This document shows, in pieces, positions 25,108-33,868 of a stretch of 44,728 bases of DNA (position 1 is its first letter; each line of letters opens with the position of its first letter). Origin of the DNA: Falsiroseomonas stagni DSM 19981 (lineage in GTDB: Bacteria > Pseudomonadota > Alphaproteobacteria > Acetobacterales > Acetobacteraceae); contig NZ_FOSQ01000019.1 in the NCBI RefSeq assembly GCF_900114315.1, positions 1-44,728 of the forward strand, written 5' to 3'. A program made the translations under genes and the position numbers. The notes below the pieces were generated by a model. That model had not been told where the DNA came from. It did no database searches and saw nothing but the letters and a program-made list of their open reading frames with translations.

Positions 25108-26234
25108 CCCAGGCCGACGTCATCATCGTAGGCGGCGGGCTGATGGGCACGGCCAGCGCCTTCTTCCTGCGGCAGCGCGGCCTGTCCGTGATCCTGCTGG
25201 AACGGGACCTGGTCGGAAGCCATGCCAGCGGCACGAATTTCGGCAATGTCCGCCGGCAGGGCCGCTTCCTGCCGCAACTGCCGCTGGCCAACCGGTCGCG
25301 CGCCATCTGGGGCGACCTGCCCGGCATCATCGGTGAGGATTCGGAATTCCTCCCCTCCGGCCATCTCCGCATCGCCTTCCGGGAGGAGGATGAGGCAAGG
25401 CTGGTGGCGCATGCGGCGGCGGCGCGGGAATGGGGGCTGGACCTAGACCTCATCACCGGGAATGCGCTGCGCGACCGGTTTCCGTACCTGTCCCCGTCCG
25501 CACGGATGGCATCGCATTCGCCGCTGGATGGCCACGCCAATCCGCGGCTCGCCGCCCCCGCCTTCGCCCGCGCGGCACGGCGCGCCGGGGCGGTGTTGCA
25601 TGAAGGCGCGGCGGTGCTGGGCATCGTGAAGTCCGCCGAGGATTTCGTGGTGGAGACCGCGATCGGCGCCTTCCGCGCGCCGCTGCTGCAAATCTCCGCC
25701 GGCGCCTGGGGCGGGCGGATCGCGGCGGCCTTCGGGGAACCCGTGCCGATCACCCCGGCTGCACCGCAGATGGGGGTGACGGAGCCGATGCCCTACCGCA
25801 TCGCCCCGGTCATGGGCATCGCAACCACGGTGAAGGAGGAAGGCGTCTACCTCCGCCAGGTGAAGCGCGGGAACATCGTCTTCGGCGGCGGGGCGCGCAG
25901 CGAGGCGTCGCTGGACACCAGGCGCGCAAGGCTGGATCCGCTGAACACGCTGGCGCAGCTGCCGCACCTCGCCAGGCTGCTGCCGCCGATCCGCGCACTG
26001 TCCATCATCCGCACCTGGAGCGGCGTGGAGGGCTATATGGCGGACGACATCCCGGTGATGGGGCCGAGCGGCAAGGTCACCGGCCTGTTCTACGCCTTCG
26101 GCTTCTGCGGCCATGGCTTCCAGCTGGGCCCCGGCGTCGGCGCCACCATGGCGGAGCTGATCGCGACCGGCCACGCCGGCATCCCCATCGAGCCCTTCCA
26201 CATCAGCCGCTTCGCGCAAGGACCACCCGGATGA
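25104..26234 (+). CDS. DAO-family catalytic subunit (HcnC/OoxB-like)
   Basis: The 376-residue flavoprotein has VIIVGGGLMGTASAFFLRQRG near the N terminus (given in parts: GGGLMG and LLERD). GTNFGNVRRQGR follows, and the C-terminal clasp is FGFCGHGFQLGPGVGATMAEL. In this family the subunit holds FAD covalently or tightly and oxidises the C-N bond of an opine, a D- or N-alkyl amino acid or glycine. It is coupled by ATGA overlaps to the genes on both sides, so the complex is made stoichiometrically. Its C-terminal clasp is closely similar to that of the oxidase at 16997-18337, which suggests related substrates. Confidence 0.9.
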   Translation: MTQADVIIVGGGLMGTASAFFLRQRGLSVILLERDLVGSHASGTNFGNVRRQGRFLPQLPLANRSRAIWGDLPGIIGEDSEFLPSGHLRIAFREEDEARLVAHAAAAREWGLDLDLITGNALRDRFPYLSPSARMASHSPLDGHANPRLAAPAFARAARRAGAVLHEGAAVLGIVKSAEDFVVETAIGAFRAPLLQISAGAWGGRIAAAFGEPVPITPAAPQMGVTEPMPYRIAPVMGIATTVKEEGVYLRQVKRGNIVFGGGARSEASLDTRRARLDPLNTLAQLPHLARLLPPIRALSIIRTWSGVEGYMADDIPVMGPSGKVTGLFYAFGFCGHGFQLGPGVGATMAELIATGHAGIPIEPFHISRFAQGPPG

Positions 26235-27202
26235 CGATGCCCCCGATCCGCCGCCGCACCCTCCTGGCCAGCCTGGCGCTGGCCAGCCCCGCCTTGGCGC
26301 AGACCGGCGCGCCCATCCGCATCATCGTCCCCTTCGGCCCCGGCAGCGGCACCGACGTCACGCTGCGGATGCTGGTGCCGCGGATGACGGAATATCTGGG
26401 CCAGCCCCTGGTGATCGAGAACCGGCCCGGGGCGGGCAGCACCATCGGCACGGATGTGGTGGCGAAGGGGCCGGCGGACGGGTCGCTTTTCGTGCATGCG
26501 ACCCTGTCCTCCATCGGCATCGCGGCCGCGCTGTACCGTCGCCTGCCCTATGACCCGATCCGCGACCTGGCGCCGATCGCGGCCACGGTCTTCGTGCCCC
26601 TGGTGCTGGCGGTGACGACGAAGGATTTCGAGCCGCGCACCCCCGCCGCGCTCATCGAGGCGCTGCGCGCCGCGCCCGACCGCTACCAGTATGGCAGCAA
26701 CGGCATCGGCGCCACCGGCCACCTGGCCAGCGCCAATTTCGTCACGCGCATCGGCGCGCGGGCGGTGCATGTGCCCTATCGCAGCGGGGCGGAGACGATC
26801 ACCGCGCTGGTCGCGGGCCAGATCCACTTCATGCACGACATCACCGGCCTGCTGCTGCCGCACCACCAGGCGGGCACGGTCCGCTGCCTCTTCGTCACTT
26901 CCGACGAACGCTCCCCGGTCATGCCGGATGTGCCGACTCTGCGGGAAGCCGGCGTGCCGCACTACCCCGCCTATTCCTGGTTCGGCCTGTTCGGCCCCGC
27001 CGCCACGCCGCGCCCGGTGCAGGAGAGGATGTCGGCCGCCGTGCAGCATGCACTCGCCGATCCGGTGGTCGCCGGGCGGCTGGCGGAACTCGGCACGCCC
27101 ACCATGCCGGGCTACGGCCCCGATCGCTTCGCCGCCTACGTCCGTGAGGAGACGGCGCTATGGGGGCCGCTGGTGCGGGCCTCCGGCGCCACGGCGGACT
27201 GA
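26231..27202 (+). CDS. Bug-family (TctC-type) periplasmic binding protein
   Basis: The 323-residue product has a signal peptide with a twin-arginine-like start (RRRTLLASLALASPALAQ) and the Bug fold: IRIIVPFGPGSGTDVTLRML, then VIENRPGAGSTIGTDVVAKG and the NGIGATGHLASA block. It starts on the last bases of the catalytic-subunit gene (ATGA), so it is translated with the oxidase. No TctA or TctB permease is in the window. It may be the capture or sensing protein for the oxidase substrate. The ligand is unknown. Confidence 0.92.
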   Translation: MTMPPIRRRTLLASLALASPALAQTGAPIRIIVPFGPGSGTDVTLRMLVPRMTEYLGQPLVIENRPGAGSTIGTDVVAKGPADGSLFVHATLSSIGIAAALYRRLPYDPIRDLAPIAATVFVPLVLAVTTKDFEPRTPAALIEALRAAPDRYQYGSNGIGATGHLASANFVTRIGARAVHVPYRSGAETITALVAGQIHFMHDITGLLLPHHQAGTVRCLFVTSDERSPVMPDVPTLREAGVPHYPAYSWFGLFGPAATPRPVQERMSAAVQHALADPVVAGRLAELGTPTMPGYGPDRFAAYVREETALWGPLVRASGATAD

Positions 27203-27205
27203 ACA

Positions 27206-27223
27206 CCGCAGAATCTTCTGCGG
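27206..27223 (+). terminator. Hairpin after the Bug gene
   Basis: CCGCAGAA (27206-27213) and TTCTGCGG (27216-27223) are perfect inverted repeats directly after the Bug stop codon. No T-run follows. It probably ends or weakens the oxidase transcript before the aminotransferase gene. Confidence 0.5.
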
Positions 27224-27331
27224 CAGGGGGGTGGCGCGACATGCCACTTCCACTGTCCGGCTTCGAATTGAAGCGTATCGCGCCGCCGTCCCGACCCTAG
27301 GCTTCCCGTATCAGGCAGGACGAAAGACCCG

Positions 27332-28633
27332 ATGTCCGAGACGCGCGAGAGGACCGCCGCCGTGATCGAGGATCGCACGCGCCACGTGCCGCGCGGCGTT
27401 CTGACGGCCCATCCGCTGGTGCTGGACCGCGCTGAGGGCAGCGAGGTCTGGGACGTGGATGGCCGCCGCTACCTCGATTTCGTGGGCGGCATCGGGGTGC
27501 TGAACCTCGGGCACAACCATCCGCGTGTCGTGGCTGCGGTGCAGGCGCAATTGGGCCGCATCACCCATGCCGCCTTCCAGGTCGCGGCCTATGCGCCCTA
27601 TGTCGATCTCGCCCGGCGGCTCTGCGCGCTGGTCGGCGGGGGCGACGACTACAAGGCCGCCTTCTTCACCTCCGGCGCCGAGGCGGTGGAGAATGCGGTG
27701 AAGATCGCCCGCGCCCACACCAACCGCCCCGCCATCATCGCCTTCCGCGGCGGCTTCCATGGCCGCACGCTGCTGGGCACGACGCTGACGGGGATGAGCG
27801 CGCCCTATCGCCAGAATTTCGGCCCCTTCGCGCCCGAAGTGTTCCACACGCCCTTCCCCAACCCCTATCGCGGCGTCGATGACGCGACGGCGCTGGCAGC
27901 CCTGGACGAGGTCTTCGCCACGGACGTGGCGCCCGAACGCGTGGCGGCGATCCTGATCGAGCCGGTGCAGGGCGATGGCGGCTTCCTCGCCGCCTCGCCT
28001 TCCTTCCTGTGCAGCCTGCAGGAAATCGCGCATCGCCACGGCATCCTCGTCATCATGGATGAGATCCAGTCGGGTTTCGGCCGGACCGGGACACTCTTCG
28101 CCTATGAACAGGCCGGCCTGAAGCCGGATCTGGTGACGGTGGCGAAGAGCCTGGCGGGTGGGTTGCCGCTTTCCTGCGTGGTGGGGCGCGCCGCCATCAT
28201 GGATGCGCCGGCGCCAGGCGGCCTCGGCGGCACCTATGGCGGCAACGCGCTAGCCTGCGCCGCGGCACTCGGCGTGCTGGATGCCTTCGAGCATGACGGC
28301 CTGCTGCAACGTTCCGTCGCGCTGGGCGAGCGCCTGAAGGCGGGGCTGGAGGCCCTGGCCCAGCGCTACGCCGTGATCGGCGACGTCCGCGGCCTCGGCT
28401 TCATGCAGGCGATCGAGATCGTGGCCGACCGCGCATCCCGCAAGCCGGATGCCGCCATGGCCCAGGCCATCATCGATGCGGCGAGGGAGGAAGGGCTGCT
28501 GGTCATCAAGTGCGGGGTCAACCGCAACGTGATCCGCTTCCTGGCGCCGCTGGTGACCACCGACGCGCAGCTCGACGAAGGCCTCGGCCTGCTCGACCGC
28601 GCGCTGGCAAGGACGACGCCGCCACAGACCTAG
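27332..28633 (+). CDS. gabT: Class III aminotransferase, 4-aminobutyrate transaminase-like
   Basis: The 433-residue PLP enzyme has the GABA-transaminase layout: VDGRRYLDFVGGIGVLNLGH, the PLP phosphate-binding SGAEAVENAVKIAR, FRGGFHGRTL, the MDEIQSGFGRTG segment with the cofactor Asp, and Lys272 in TVAKSLAGG as the Schiff base. It transfers an omega-amino group from GABA, 5-aminovalerate or a similar compound to 2-oxoglutarate. There are 129 bp between the Bug gene and its ATG, so it may have its own promoter. Placed between an amine dehydrogenase and a peptide-type importer, it may process an omega-amino acid released by the pathway. The exact amine is inference. Confidence 0.9.
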   Translation: MSETRERTAAVIEDRTRHVPRGVLTAHPLVLDRAEGSEVWDVDGRRYLDFVGGIGVLNLGHNHPRVVAAVQAQLGRITHAAFQVAAYAPYVDLARRLCALVGGGDDYKAAFFTSGAEAVENAVKIARAHTNRPAIIAFRGGFHGRTLLGTTLTGMSAPYRQNFGPFAPEVFHTPFPNPYRGVDDATALAALDEVFATDVAPERVAAILIEPVQGDGGFLAASPSFLCSLQEIAHRHGILVIMDEIQSGFGRTGTLFAYEQAGLKPDLVTVAKSLAGGLPLSCVVGRAAIMDAPAPGGLGGTYGGNALACAAALGVLDAFEHDGLLQRSVALGERLKAGLEALAQRYAVIGDVRGLGFMQAIEIVADRASRKPDAAMAQAIIDAAREEGLLVIKCGVNRNVIRFLAPLVTTDAQLDEGLGLLDRALARTTPPQT

Positions 28634-28674
28634 ATCGACAACAACGCCGGCGAAGGCCGGCCAAGGAGGCAGGG

Positions 28675-30288
28675 ATGGCAAGCAACGAACTGGAACTTCT
28701 GGGACAAGCCGACCAGGCCCGCGTGCTGGATGCCGTGCGCCGGGGCGCCACGCGGCGCGACCTGCTCGGCATGCTTGGCGCCGGAGGCATGGCGGCGGCA
28801 ACGGCGGGCGGCATCTTCGGCGCGGCGAAGGAAGCCGTGGCGCAGACACCGCGGCGGGGCGGGCGCATCCGCGTCTCCGGCACCTCCACCTCCACCGCTG
28901 ATACGCTGGACCCGGCGAAGCAGTCGCTGTCCACCGACTATGCCCGCTGCAACATGTTCTATGACGGGCTCACGACCTTCGACGGCAGCCTGACGCCACG
29001 GCCCGCGCTGGCGGAAAGCTGGCAGCAGGAAGGGGCGAAGGTCTGGACCTTCAAGCTGCGCCGCGGCGTCACCTTCCATGACGGCAAGCCGCTGACGGCG
29101 GAGGATGTCGTCTTCTCCCTCAACCGGCACAAGGATCCCGCCACCGCGTCCCGCGCGCGCTCGCTCGCCATGCCGATGACGGAGATCGTGGCGACGGCCC
29201 CGGACGAGGTGCGGATCACGCTGGACAGCCCGAATGCGGACCTGCCCGTGGTGCTGGCGACGTTCCACTTCCACATCATCAAGGCCGGCACGACGGATTT
29301 CTCCACCGCCATCGGCACCGGTGCCTTCACCTGCCGGGAATTCCAGCCCGGCGTTCGGTCCATCGCGCAGCGCAACCCGAACTACTGGCAGGCCGGGAAG
29401 GGGCACCTGGACGAGGTCGAGTTCATCGGCATCCCGGATGAGCAGGCGCGCGTGAACGCGCTGCTGTCCGGCGACGTGCAGCTGATCGCGGGCGTCGATC
29501 CGCGCTCCGTCCGCCGCATCACCCAGGCACAGGGCCATGGCGTCTTCGAGACGAAGTCTGGCTACTACACCAACCTGGTCATGCGGCTGGATATGTCGCC
29601 GGCCAGCAACACGGACTTCGTGCTGGCCATGAAATTCATGTTCGACCGGGAGCAGATGCGGACGGCGATCCTGCGTAACTACGGCGTGGTCGGCAACGAC
29701 CAGCCGATCGACCCGACCAATCGCTTCTTCTTCCCCGGCCTGCCGCAGCGCCCCTTCGACCTCGACCGCGCGCGCTTCCACTTCCAGCGTTCCGGCGTCG
29801 GCTCGACCAGCCTGCCGGTGGTCTGTTCACCGGCTGCGCCGAACTCCGTGGACATGGCTCAGGTCATGCAGCAGACCGGTGCGCGCATCGGCATGAACCT
29901 CGAGGTTCGGCGCGTGCCATCCGACGGCTACTGGTCCAACCACTGGTTCAAGCATCCGATCGGCTTCGGCGCCATCAACCCGCGGCCTTCCGCCGACATC
30001 CTGCTCACGCTCTTCTTCAAGTCCGACGCCGCCTGGAACGAGAGCGCCTGGCGCAATCCGCAATTCGACCAGCTTCTCTCCGCCGCACGGGCGGAAACGG
30101 ATGAGGCGAAGCGGCGCCAGATGTATGCCGACATGCAGGTGATGATCCACAACGAGTCCGGCATCGGCATTCCCGTCTTCCAGTCCATGCTGGATGGCCA
30201 TGTCAGCCGGCTGCGGGGCCTGTCGCCGATCCCGGTCGGCAACCTGATGGGCTTCGACTTCGCCAAGCATGTCTGGCTCGAGGGCTGA
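28675..30288 (+). CDS. dppA: Peptide/opine-type ABC transporter binding protein (SBP family 5)
   Basis: The 537-residue product is a DppA/OppA-type periplasmic protein. It has a 25-residue N-terminal extension before a Tat-like signal (ATRRDLLGMLGAGGMAAA, cleaved near AVAQ-TPRRGG). The family blocks ADTLDPAKQSLSTD, WTFKLRRGVTFHDGKPLTAED and YWQAGKGHLDEVEFIGIPD follow. An AAGGAGG site in front of the ATG at 28675 decides the start. It begins the importer operon dppABC-DF. Ligands of this family include dipeptides, opines and other amides, so uptake of the compound degraded next door is plausible. Confidence 0.93.
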   Translation: MASNELELLGQADQARVLDAVRRGATRRDLLGMLGAGGMAAATAGGIFGAAKEAVAQTPRRGGRIRVSGTSTSTADTLDPAKQSLSTDYARCNMFYDGLTTFDGSLTPRPALAESWQQEGAKVWTFKLRRGVTFHDGKPLTAEDVVFSLNRHKDPATASRARSLAMPMTEIVATAPDEVRITLDSPNADLPVVLATFHFHIIKAGTTDFSTAIGTGAFTCREFQPGVRSIAQRNPNYWQAGKGHLDEVEFIGIPDEQARVNALLSGDVQLIAGVDPRSVRRITQAQGHGVFETKSGYYTNLVMRLDMSPASNTDFVLAMKFMFDREQMRTAILRNYGVVGNDQPIDPTNRFFFPGLPQRPFDLDRARFHFQRSGVGSTSLPVVCSPAAPNSVDMAQVMQQTGARIGMNLEVRRVPSDGYWSNHWFKHPIGFGAINPRPSADILLTLFFKSDAAWNESAWRNPQFDQLLSAARAETDEAKRRQMYADMQVMIHNESGIGIPVFQSMLDGHVSRLRGLSPIPVGNLMGFDFAKHVWLEG

Positions 30289-30306
30289 GATGGCGGGGCG
30301 GCGCGC

Positions 30307-31251
30307 ATGCTGAGCCTGGTCGCCGCCCGGCTCGCGCTCGGCCTCGTCTCCCTGCTGCTGGTCTCGCTGGCGATCTTCGCCATTACGAGCCTGCTGCCGG
30401 GGGACGCGGCCGAGGAACTGCTAGGGCAGTACGCGACGCGGGAGACGGTGGCCGGGCTGCGCGCCAGCCTCGGCCTCGATCTGCCCGCGCATCTCCGCTA
30501 CCTCGCCTGGCTGAAGGGCCTGGCCACCGGGGATTTCGGCCGGTCGCTGGCCAGCAACATGCCGGTCGCGCAGCTCATCGGATCGCGCCTGCCCAATTCG
30601 CTGATGCTGGCGGCGGCGACGGCAGCGGTCTCCGTGCCCATCGCCCTGACCATCGGCATCACCGCGGCGATGTATCGCGGCAGCGCCTATGACCGCACGG
30701 TATCGATGCTGACGCTCTCCGTCGTCTCCGTGCCGGAATTCCTGGTGGCGACTGCCGCCGTGATCGTCTTCGCGGTGCAGCTCCGTTGGCTGTCGGCGCT
30801 GTCCACGACGGCGGACATCACCTCCGTCGCGCAGTTCTTCCGCGTCTTCGCGCTGCCGGTCTTCGCGCTTTGCTGCGTCATCGTCGCGCAGATGGTGCGC
30901 ATGACGCGTGCCGCCATCATCGACCAGCTCCGCGCACCCTATGTGGAGATGGCGGTGCTGAAGGGCGTCGGCCCGCTGCGCGTGGTGCTGCACCACGCCC
31001 TGCCCAACGCGATCGGCCCCATCGCCAATGCCGTCGCGCTCAGCCTGTCCTACCTGTTGGGGGGCGTCATCATCGTGGAGACGATCTTCAACTATCCGGG
31101 CGTCGCCAAGCTGATGGTGGATGGCGTGGCGCAGCGGGACCTGCCGGTGGTGCAGGCCTGTGCCATGCTGTTCTGCGCCGCCTACCTGGTGCTGGTGACC
31201 ACGGCCGACATCATCGCCATCCTGTCCAATCCGCGGCTGCGCCACCCATGA
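30307..31251 (+). CDS. dppB: ABC transporter permease (DppB family)
   Basis: The 314-residue inner-membrane permease has six predicted helices, the first at about 10-32. The DppB-type loop LGQYATRETVAGLRASLGLDLP follows, and the cytoplasmic EAA-like coupling helix is AAIIDQLRAPYVEMAVLKG. It pairs with DppC to form the channel. It starts 18 bp after dppA and its stop overlaps dppC by ATGA. Confidence 0.93.
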   Translation: MLSLVAARLALGLVSLLLVSLAIFAITSLLPGDAAEELLGQYATRETVAGLRASLGLDLPAHLRYLAWLKGLATGDFGRSLASNMPVAQLIGSRLPNSLMLAAATAAVSVPIALTIGITAAMYRGSAYDRTVSMLTLSVVSVPEFLVATAAVIVFAVQLRWLSALSTTADITSVAQFFRVFALPVFALCCVIVAQMVRMTRAAIIDQLRAPYVEMAVLKGVGPLRVVLHHALPNAIGPIANAVALSLSYLLGGVIIVETIFNYPGVAKLMVDGVAQRDLPVVQACAMLFCAAYLVLVTTADIIAILSNPRLRHP

Positions 31252-32063
31252 TCCGCCGCCTTTCCCCCGCGGGCCTGCTGGGCCTGCTGATCCTGGCCTT
31301 CTGGGTCGCCATGGCGGTCTTCGGCGCCGCCGTGGCGCCGCATGCCGCCGGGAGGATCGTGGACATGGAGGTCTTCCTGCCCGTCAGCGCCGACTACCCG
31401 CTCGGCACCGACTATCTCGGCCGCGACATGCTGAGCCGCGTGCTGCATGGCACGCGCTACACGGTCGGCGTCGCGCTGGGCGCGGCGCTCATCGCCAGCG
31501 GCAGCGGCCTCATGCTCGGCATGTGCGCGGCCGTCTGGGGCGGGATGGTGGATGGCGCGATCAGCCGGGCGCTGGACACGCTGATCTCCATCCCCAGCAA
31601 GATGTTCGCCCTGGTCGTCGTCGCGGCCTTCGGATCTTCCGTGCCCGTTCTGATCCTGATGGCCGGCATCATCTACACGCCCGGCGCCTACCGCATCGCA
31701 CGCTCGCTGGCCGTCAGCGTCAACGCGCAGGATTTCGTGACGGTCGCGCGGGCGCGTGGCGAGGGCACGCTCTACCTCGTGCGCGCGGAGATCCTGCCCA
31801 ACATCATCGGCCCCGTGCTGGCCGATTTCGGGCTGCGCTTCGTGTATATCGTGCTGCTGCTGGCGGGGATGAGCTTCCTCGGCCTCGGCGTGCAGCCGCC
31901 GAATGCCGATTGGGGGTCGCTGGTGCGGGAGAACATGGCCGGGCTGCATGAAGCCGCGCCCGCGGTGCTGATGCCCGCCTTCGCCATCGCCTCCCTCACC
32001 ATCGGCGTGAACCTGGCCATCGACGTGCTCGGCGGCGGACGGCGAGAGGGGGACGGGCATTGA
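31248..32063 (+). CDS. dppC: ABC transporter permease (DppC family)
   Basis: The 271-residue permease has the DppC hallmarks: an N-terminal helix, the periplasmic segment YPLGTDYLGRDMLSRVLHGTR, six helices in all and the coupling loop NAQDFVTVARARGEG. The C terminus has SFLGLGVQPPNADWGSLV. It overlaps dppB by four bases and the next gene by a TTGA overlap, so the importer genes are tightly coupled. Confidence 0.93.
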   Translation: MIRRLSPAGLLGLLILAFWVAMAVFGAAVAPHAAGRIVDMEVFLPVSADYPLGTDYLGRDMLSRVLHGTRYTVGVALGAALIASGSGLMLGMCAAVWGGMVDGAISRALDTLISIPSKMFALVVVAAFGSSVPVLILMAGIIYTPGAYRIARSLAVSVNAQDFVTVARARGEGTLYLVRAEILPNIIGPVLADFGLRFVYIVLLLAGMSFLGLGVQPPNADWGSLVRENMAGLHEAAPAVLMPAFAIASLTIGVNLAIDVLGGGRREGDGH

Positions 32064-33868
32064 GCGCCCCCCTGCTGGAGGTGCGCAACCTCGAGGTCCG
32101 TGCGCGCAACGCCGCGGGGCAGGAGGTCCCGATCGTCCGCGACGCCTCCTTCACCCTGGCGAAGGGCGAGGTCCTGGCCCTGATCGGGGAGAGCGGATCG
32201 GGCAAGACGACCATCGCGCTGGCGCTGCTGGGCTACGCCAAGCCCGGCTGCCGCATCGCCGGCGGCAGCATCCGGCTCGGCGAGACGGATGTGCTCGGCC
32301 TGTCGAAGTCGGCGCTGCGCGACTTCCGCGGCCGCCGCGTCTCCTACGTCGCGCAATCCGCCGCCGCCTCCTTCAACCCCTCCCTCACCATCATGGCGCA
32401 GGTGACGGAGATGGCGATGCTGCACGGCATCGGCAGCGCGGCGGAGGCCGAGAAGCGCGCCATCGCGCTGTTCCGCGCGCTCGCCCTGCCCGATCCCACC
32501 CGCATCGGCGCGCGCTACCCGCACCAGGTCTCAGGCGGGCAGTTGCAGCGGCTGATGGCCGCCATGGCGCTGATCGCGGAGCCGGAACTGGTGGTGCTGG
32601 ATGAGCCCACCACCGCGCTCGACGTCACGACGCAGATCGAGGTGTTGCGCGCCTTCAAGCAGGTGGTGAAGGGCAGCGGCGTCAGCGCCGTCTACGTGTC
32701 CCATGACCTCGCCGTCGTCGCGCAGATGGCAGACCGCATCCTGGTGCTCCGCAACGGGGAGATGCAGGAGATCGGGCCGACGGGTGAGATCCTGGCTGCA
32801 CCGAAGCATCCCTACACGCAAAGCCTGCTGGCCGCGGCCGCGCCCACCCCGCGCGGTGCCGCCGCCGCGCCCGAAGCGCCACCGCTGCTGGAGGTACGCG
32901 GCCTGACCGCGGGCTATGGCCGCATCGATGCGCAGGGCAACCCGACCCTGCCGGTTCTGCGCGACATCGACTTCACCATCCGTCGCGGCTCCTCCCTGGG
33001 CGTGATCGGGGAGAGCGGCAGCGGCAAGTCCACGCTGGCGCGCGTGATCGCGGGGCTGCTGCCCGCCGCGCGTGGCGAGGTGATGCTGGATGGCGCGGCA
33101 CTGCCGCCGGCGCTGGCGCGCCGCACGCCGGCCCAGCTGCGCCGCATCCAGCTGGTGTTCCAGAGCGCGGATACCGCGCTGAACCCGCGCGCTTCCGTCG
33201 CCTCCATCCTCGGACGGCCGATCGAGTTCTTCCACGGTGTGAAGGGCGCCGCACGCGACGCGCGCGTGAAGCGGCTGCTGGACCTGGTGCAACTGCCCGC
33301 TTCCGTGGCCGATCGCCAGCCCGGTGCCCTGTCCGGCGGCCAGAAGCAGCGCGTGAACCTGGCCCGCGCGTTAGCAGCGGAGCCCGACCTGATCCTCTGC
33401 GACGAGGTGACGTCGGCGCTCGATACCGTCGTCGGTGCCGCAATCCTGGACCTGATGGATGGGCTGCGGCGCGAGCTCGGCCTGTCCACCATGTTCATCA
33501 GCCACGATCTGCACACGGTTCGCAGCGTCTGCGACGAGGTGATGGTGCTCTATGCCGGTGAGAGGGTGGAGGCTGGCAGCCGCCGCGCGATCCAGGAGGC
33601 GCCGTGGCACCCCTATACCAACCTGCTGATCTCCTCCGTGCCCGAACTACGCCAGGGCTGGCTGGAACGGCGCGGCAGCGTGCGGGGGCCGGAAGCGGCC
33701 GCCGGCGCCAGGCCGGCCTGCGCCTTCTTCGCGCGCTGCGGCCTGGCCATGCCCGGCCTCTGCGACGTCACGCCACCGCCGCGCCGCACCCTGGCCAAAG
33801 CGGCCGAGATCCTCTGCCACCGCGACGAGGCGGCGCTGATGCAGGCGTCTATTCCAGCCGGTCCTTGA
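32060..33868 (+). CDS. Fused two-domain ABC ATPase (DppD-DppF type)
   Basis: The 602-residue product carries two complete nucleotide-binding domains, each of the dipeptide/oligopeptide type. Domain 1 has a Walker A at 43-51 (GESGSGKTT), the signature VSGGQLQR and LVVLDEPTTALD. Domain 2 (from about residue 278) has GESGSGKST, LSGGQKQR and LILCDEVTSALD. The peptide-importer C-terminal motif HPYT appears after each. It powers DppBC and replaces the usual separate dppD and dppF genes. It starts with TTG overlapping the dppC stop. Its last 20 bases overlap the end of the convergent oxidase gene. Confidence 0.94.
   Translation: MSAPLLEVRNLEVRARNAAGQEVPIVRDASFTLAKGEVLALIGESGSGKTTIALALLGYAKPGCRIAGGSIRLGETDVLGLSKSALRDFRGRRVSYVAQSAAASFNPSLTIMAQVTEMAMLHGIGSAAEAEKRAIALFRALALPDPTRIGARYPHQVSGGQLQRLMAAMALIAEPELVVLDEPTTALDVTTQIEVLRAFKQVVKGSGVSAVYVSHDLAVVAQMADRILVLRNGEMQEIGPTGEILAAPKHPYTQSLLAAAAPTPRGAAAAPEAPPLLEVRGLTAGYGRIDAQGNPTLPVLRDIDFTIRRGSSLGVIGESGSGKSTLARVIAGLLPAARGEVMLDGAALPPALARRTPAQLRRIQLVFQSADTALNPRASVASILGRPIEFFHGVKGAARDARVKRLLDLVQLPASVADRQPGALSGGQKQRVNLARALAAEPDLILCDEVTSALDTVVGAAILDLMDGLRRELGLSTMFISHDLHTVRSVCDEVMVLYAGERVEAGSRRAIQEAPWHPYTNLLISSVPELRQGWLERRGSVRGPEAAAGARPACAFFARCGLAMPGLCDVTPPPRRTLAKAAEILCHRDEAALMQASIPAGP

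Noticed and set aside
23450-26234. Calling the three-subunit enzyme hydrogen cyanide synthase (hcnABC)
   Set aside because: The subunit layout matches, but opine oxidases and hydroxyproline dehydrogenases share it, and the hyuAB, gabT and importer context does not point to glycine or cyanide.
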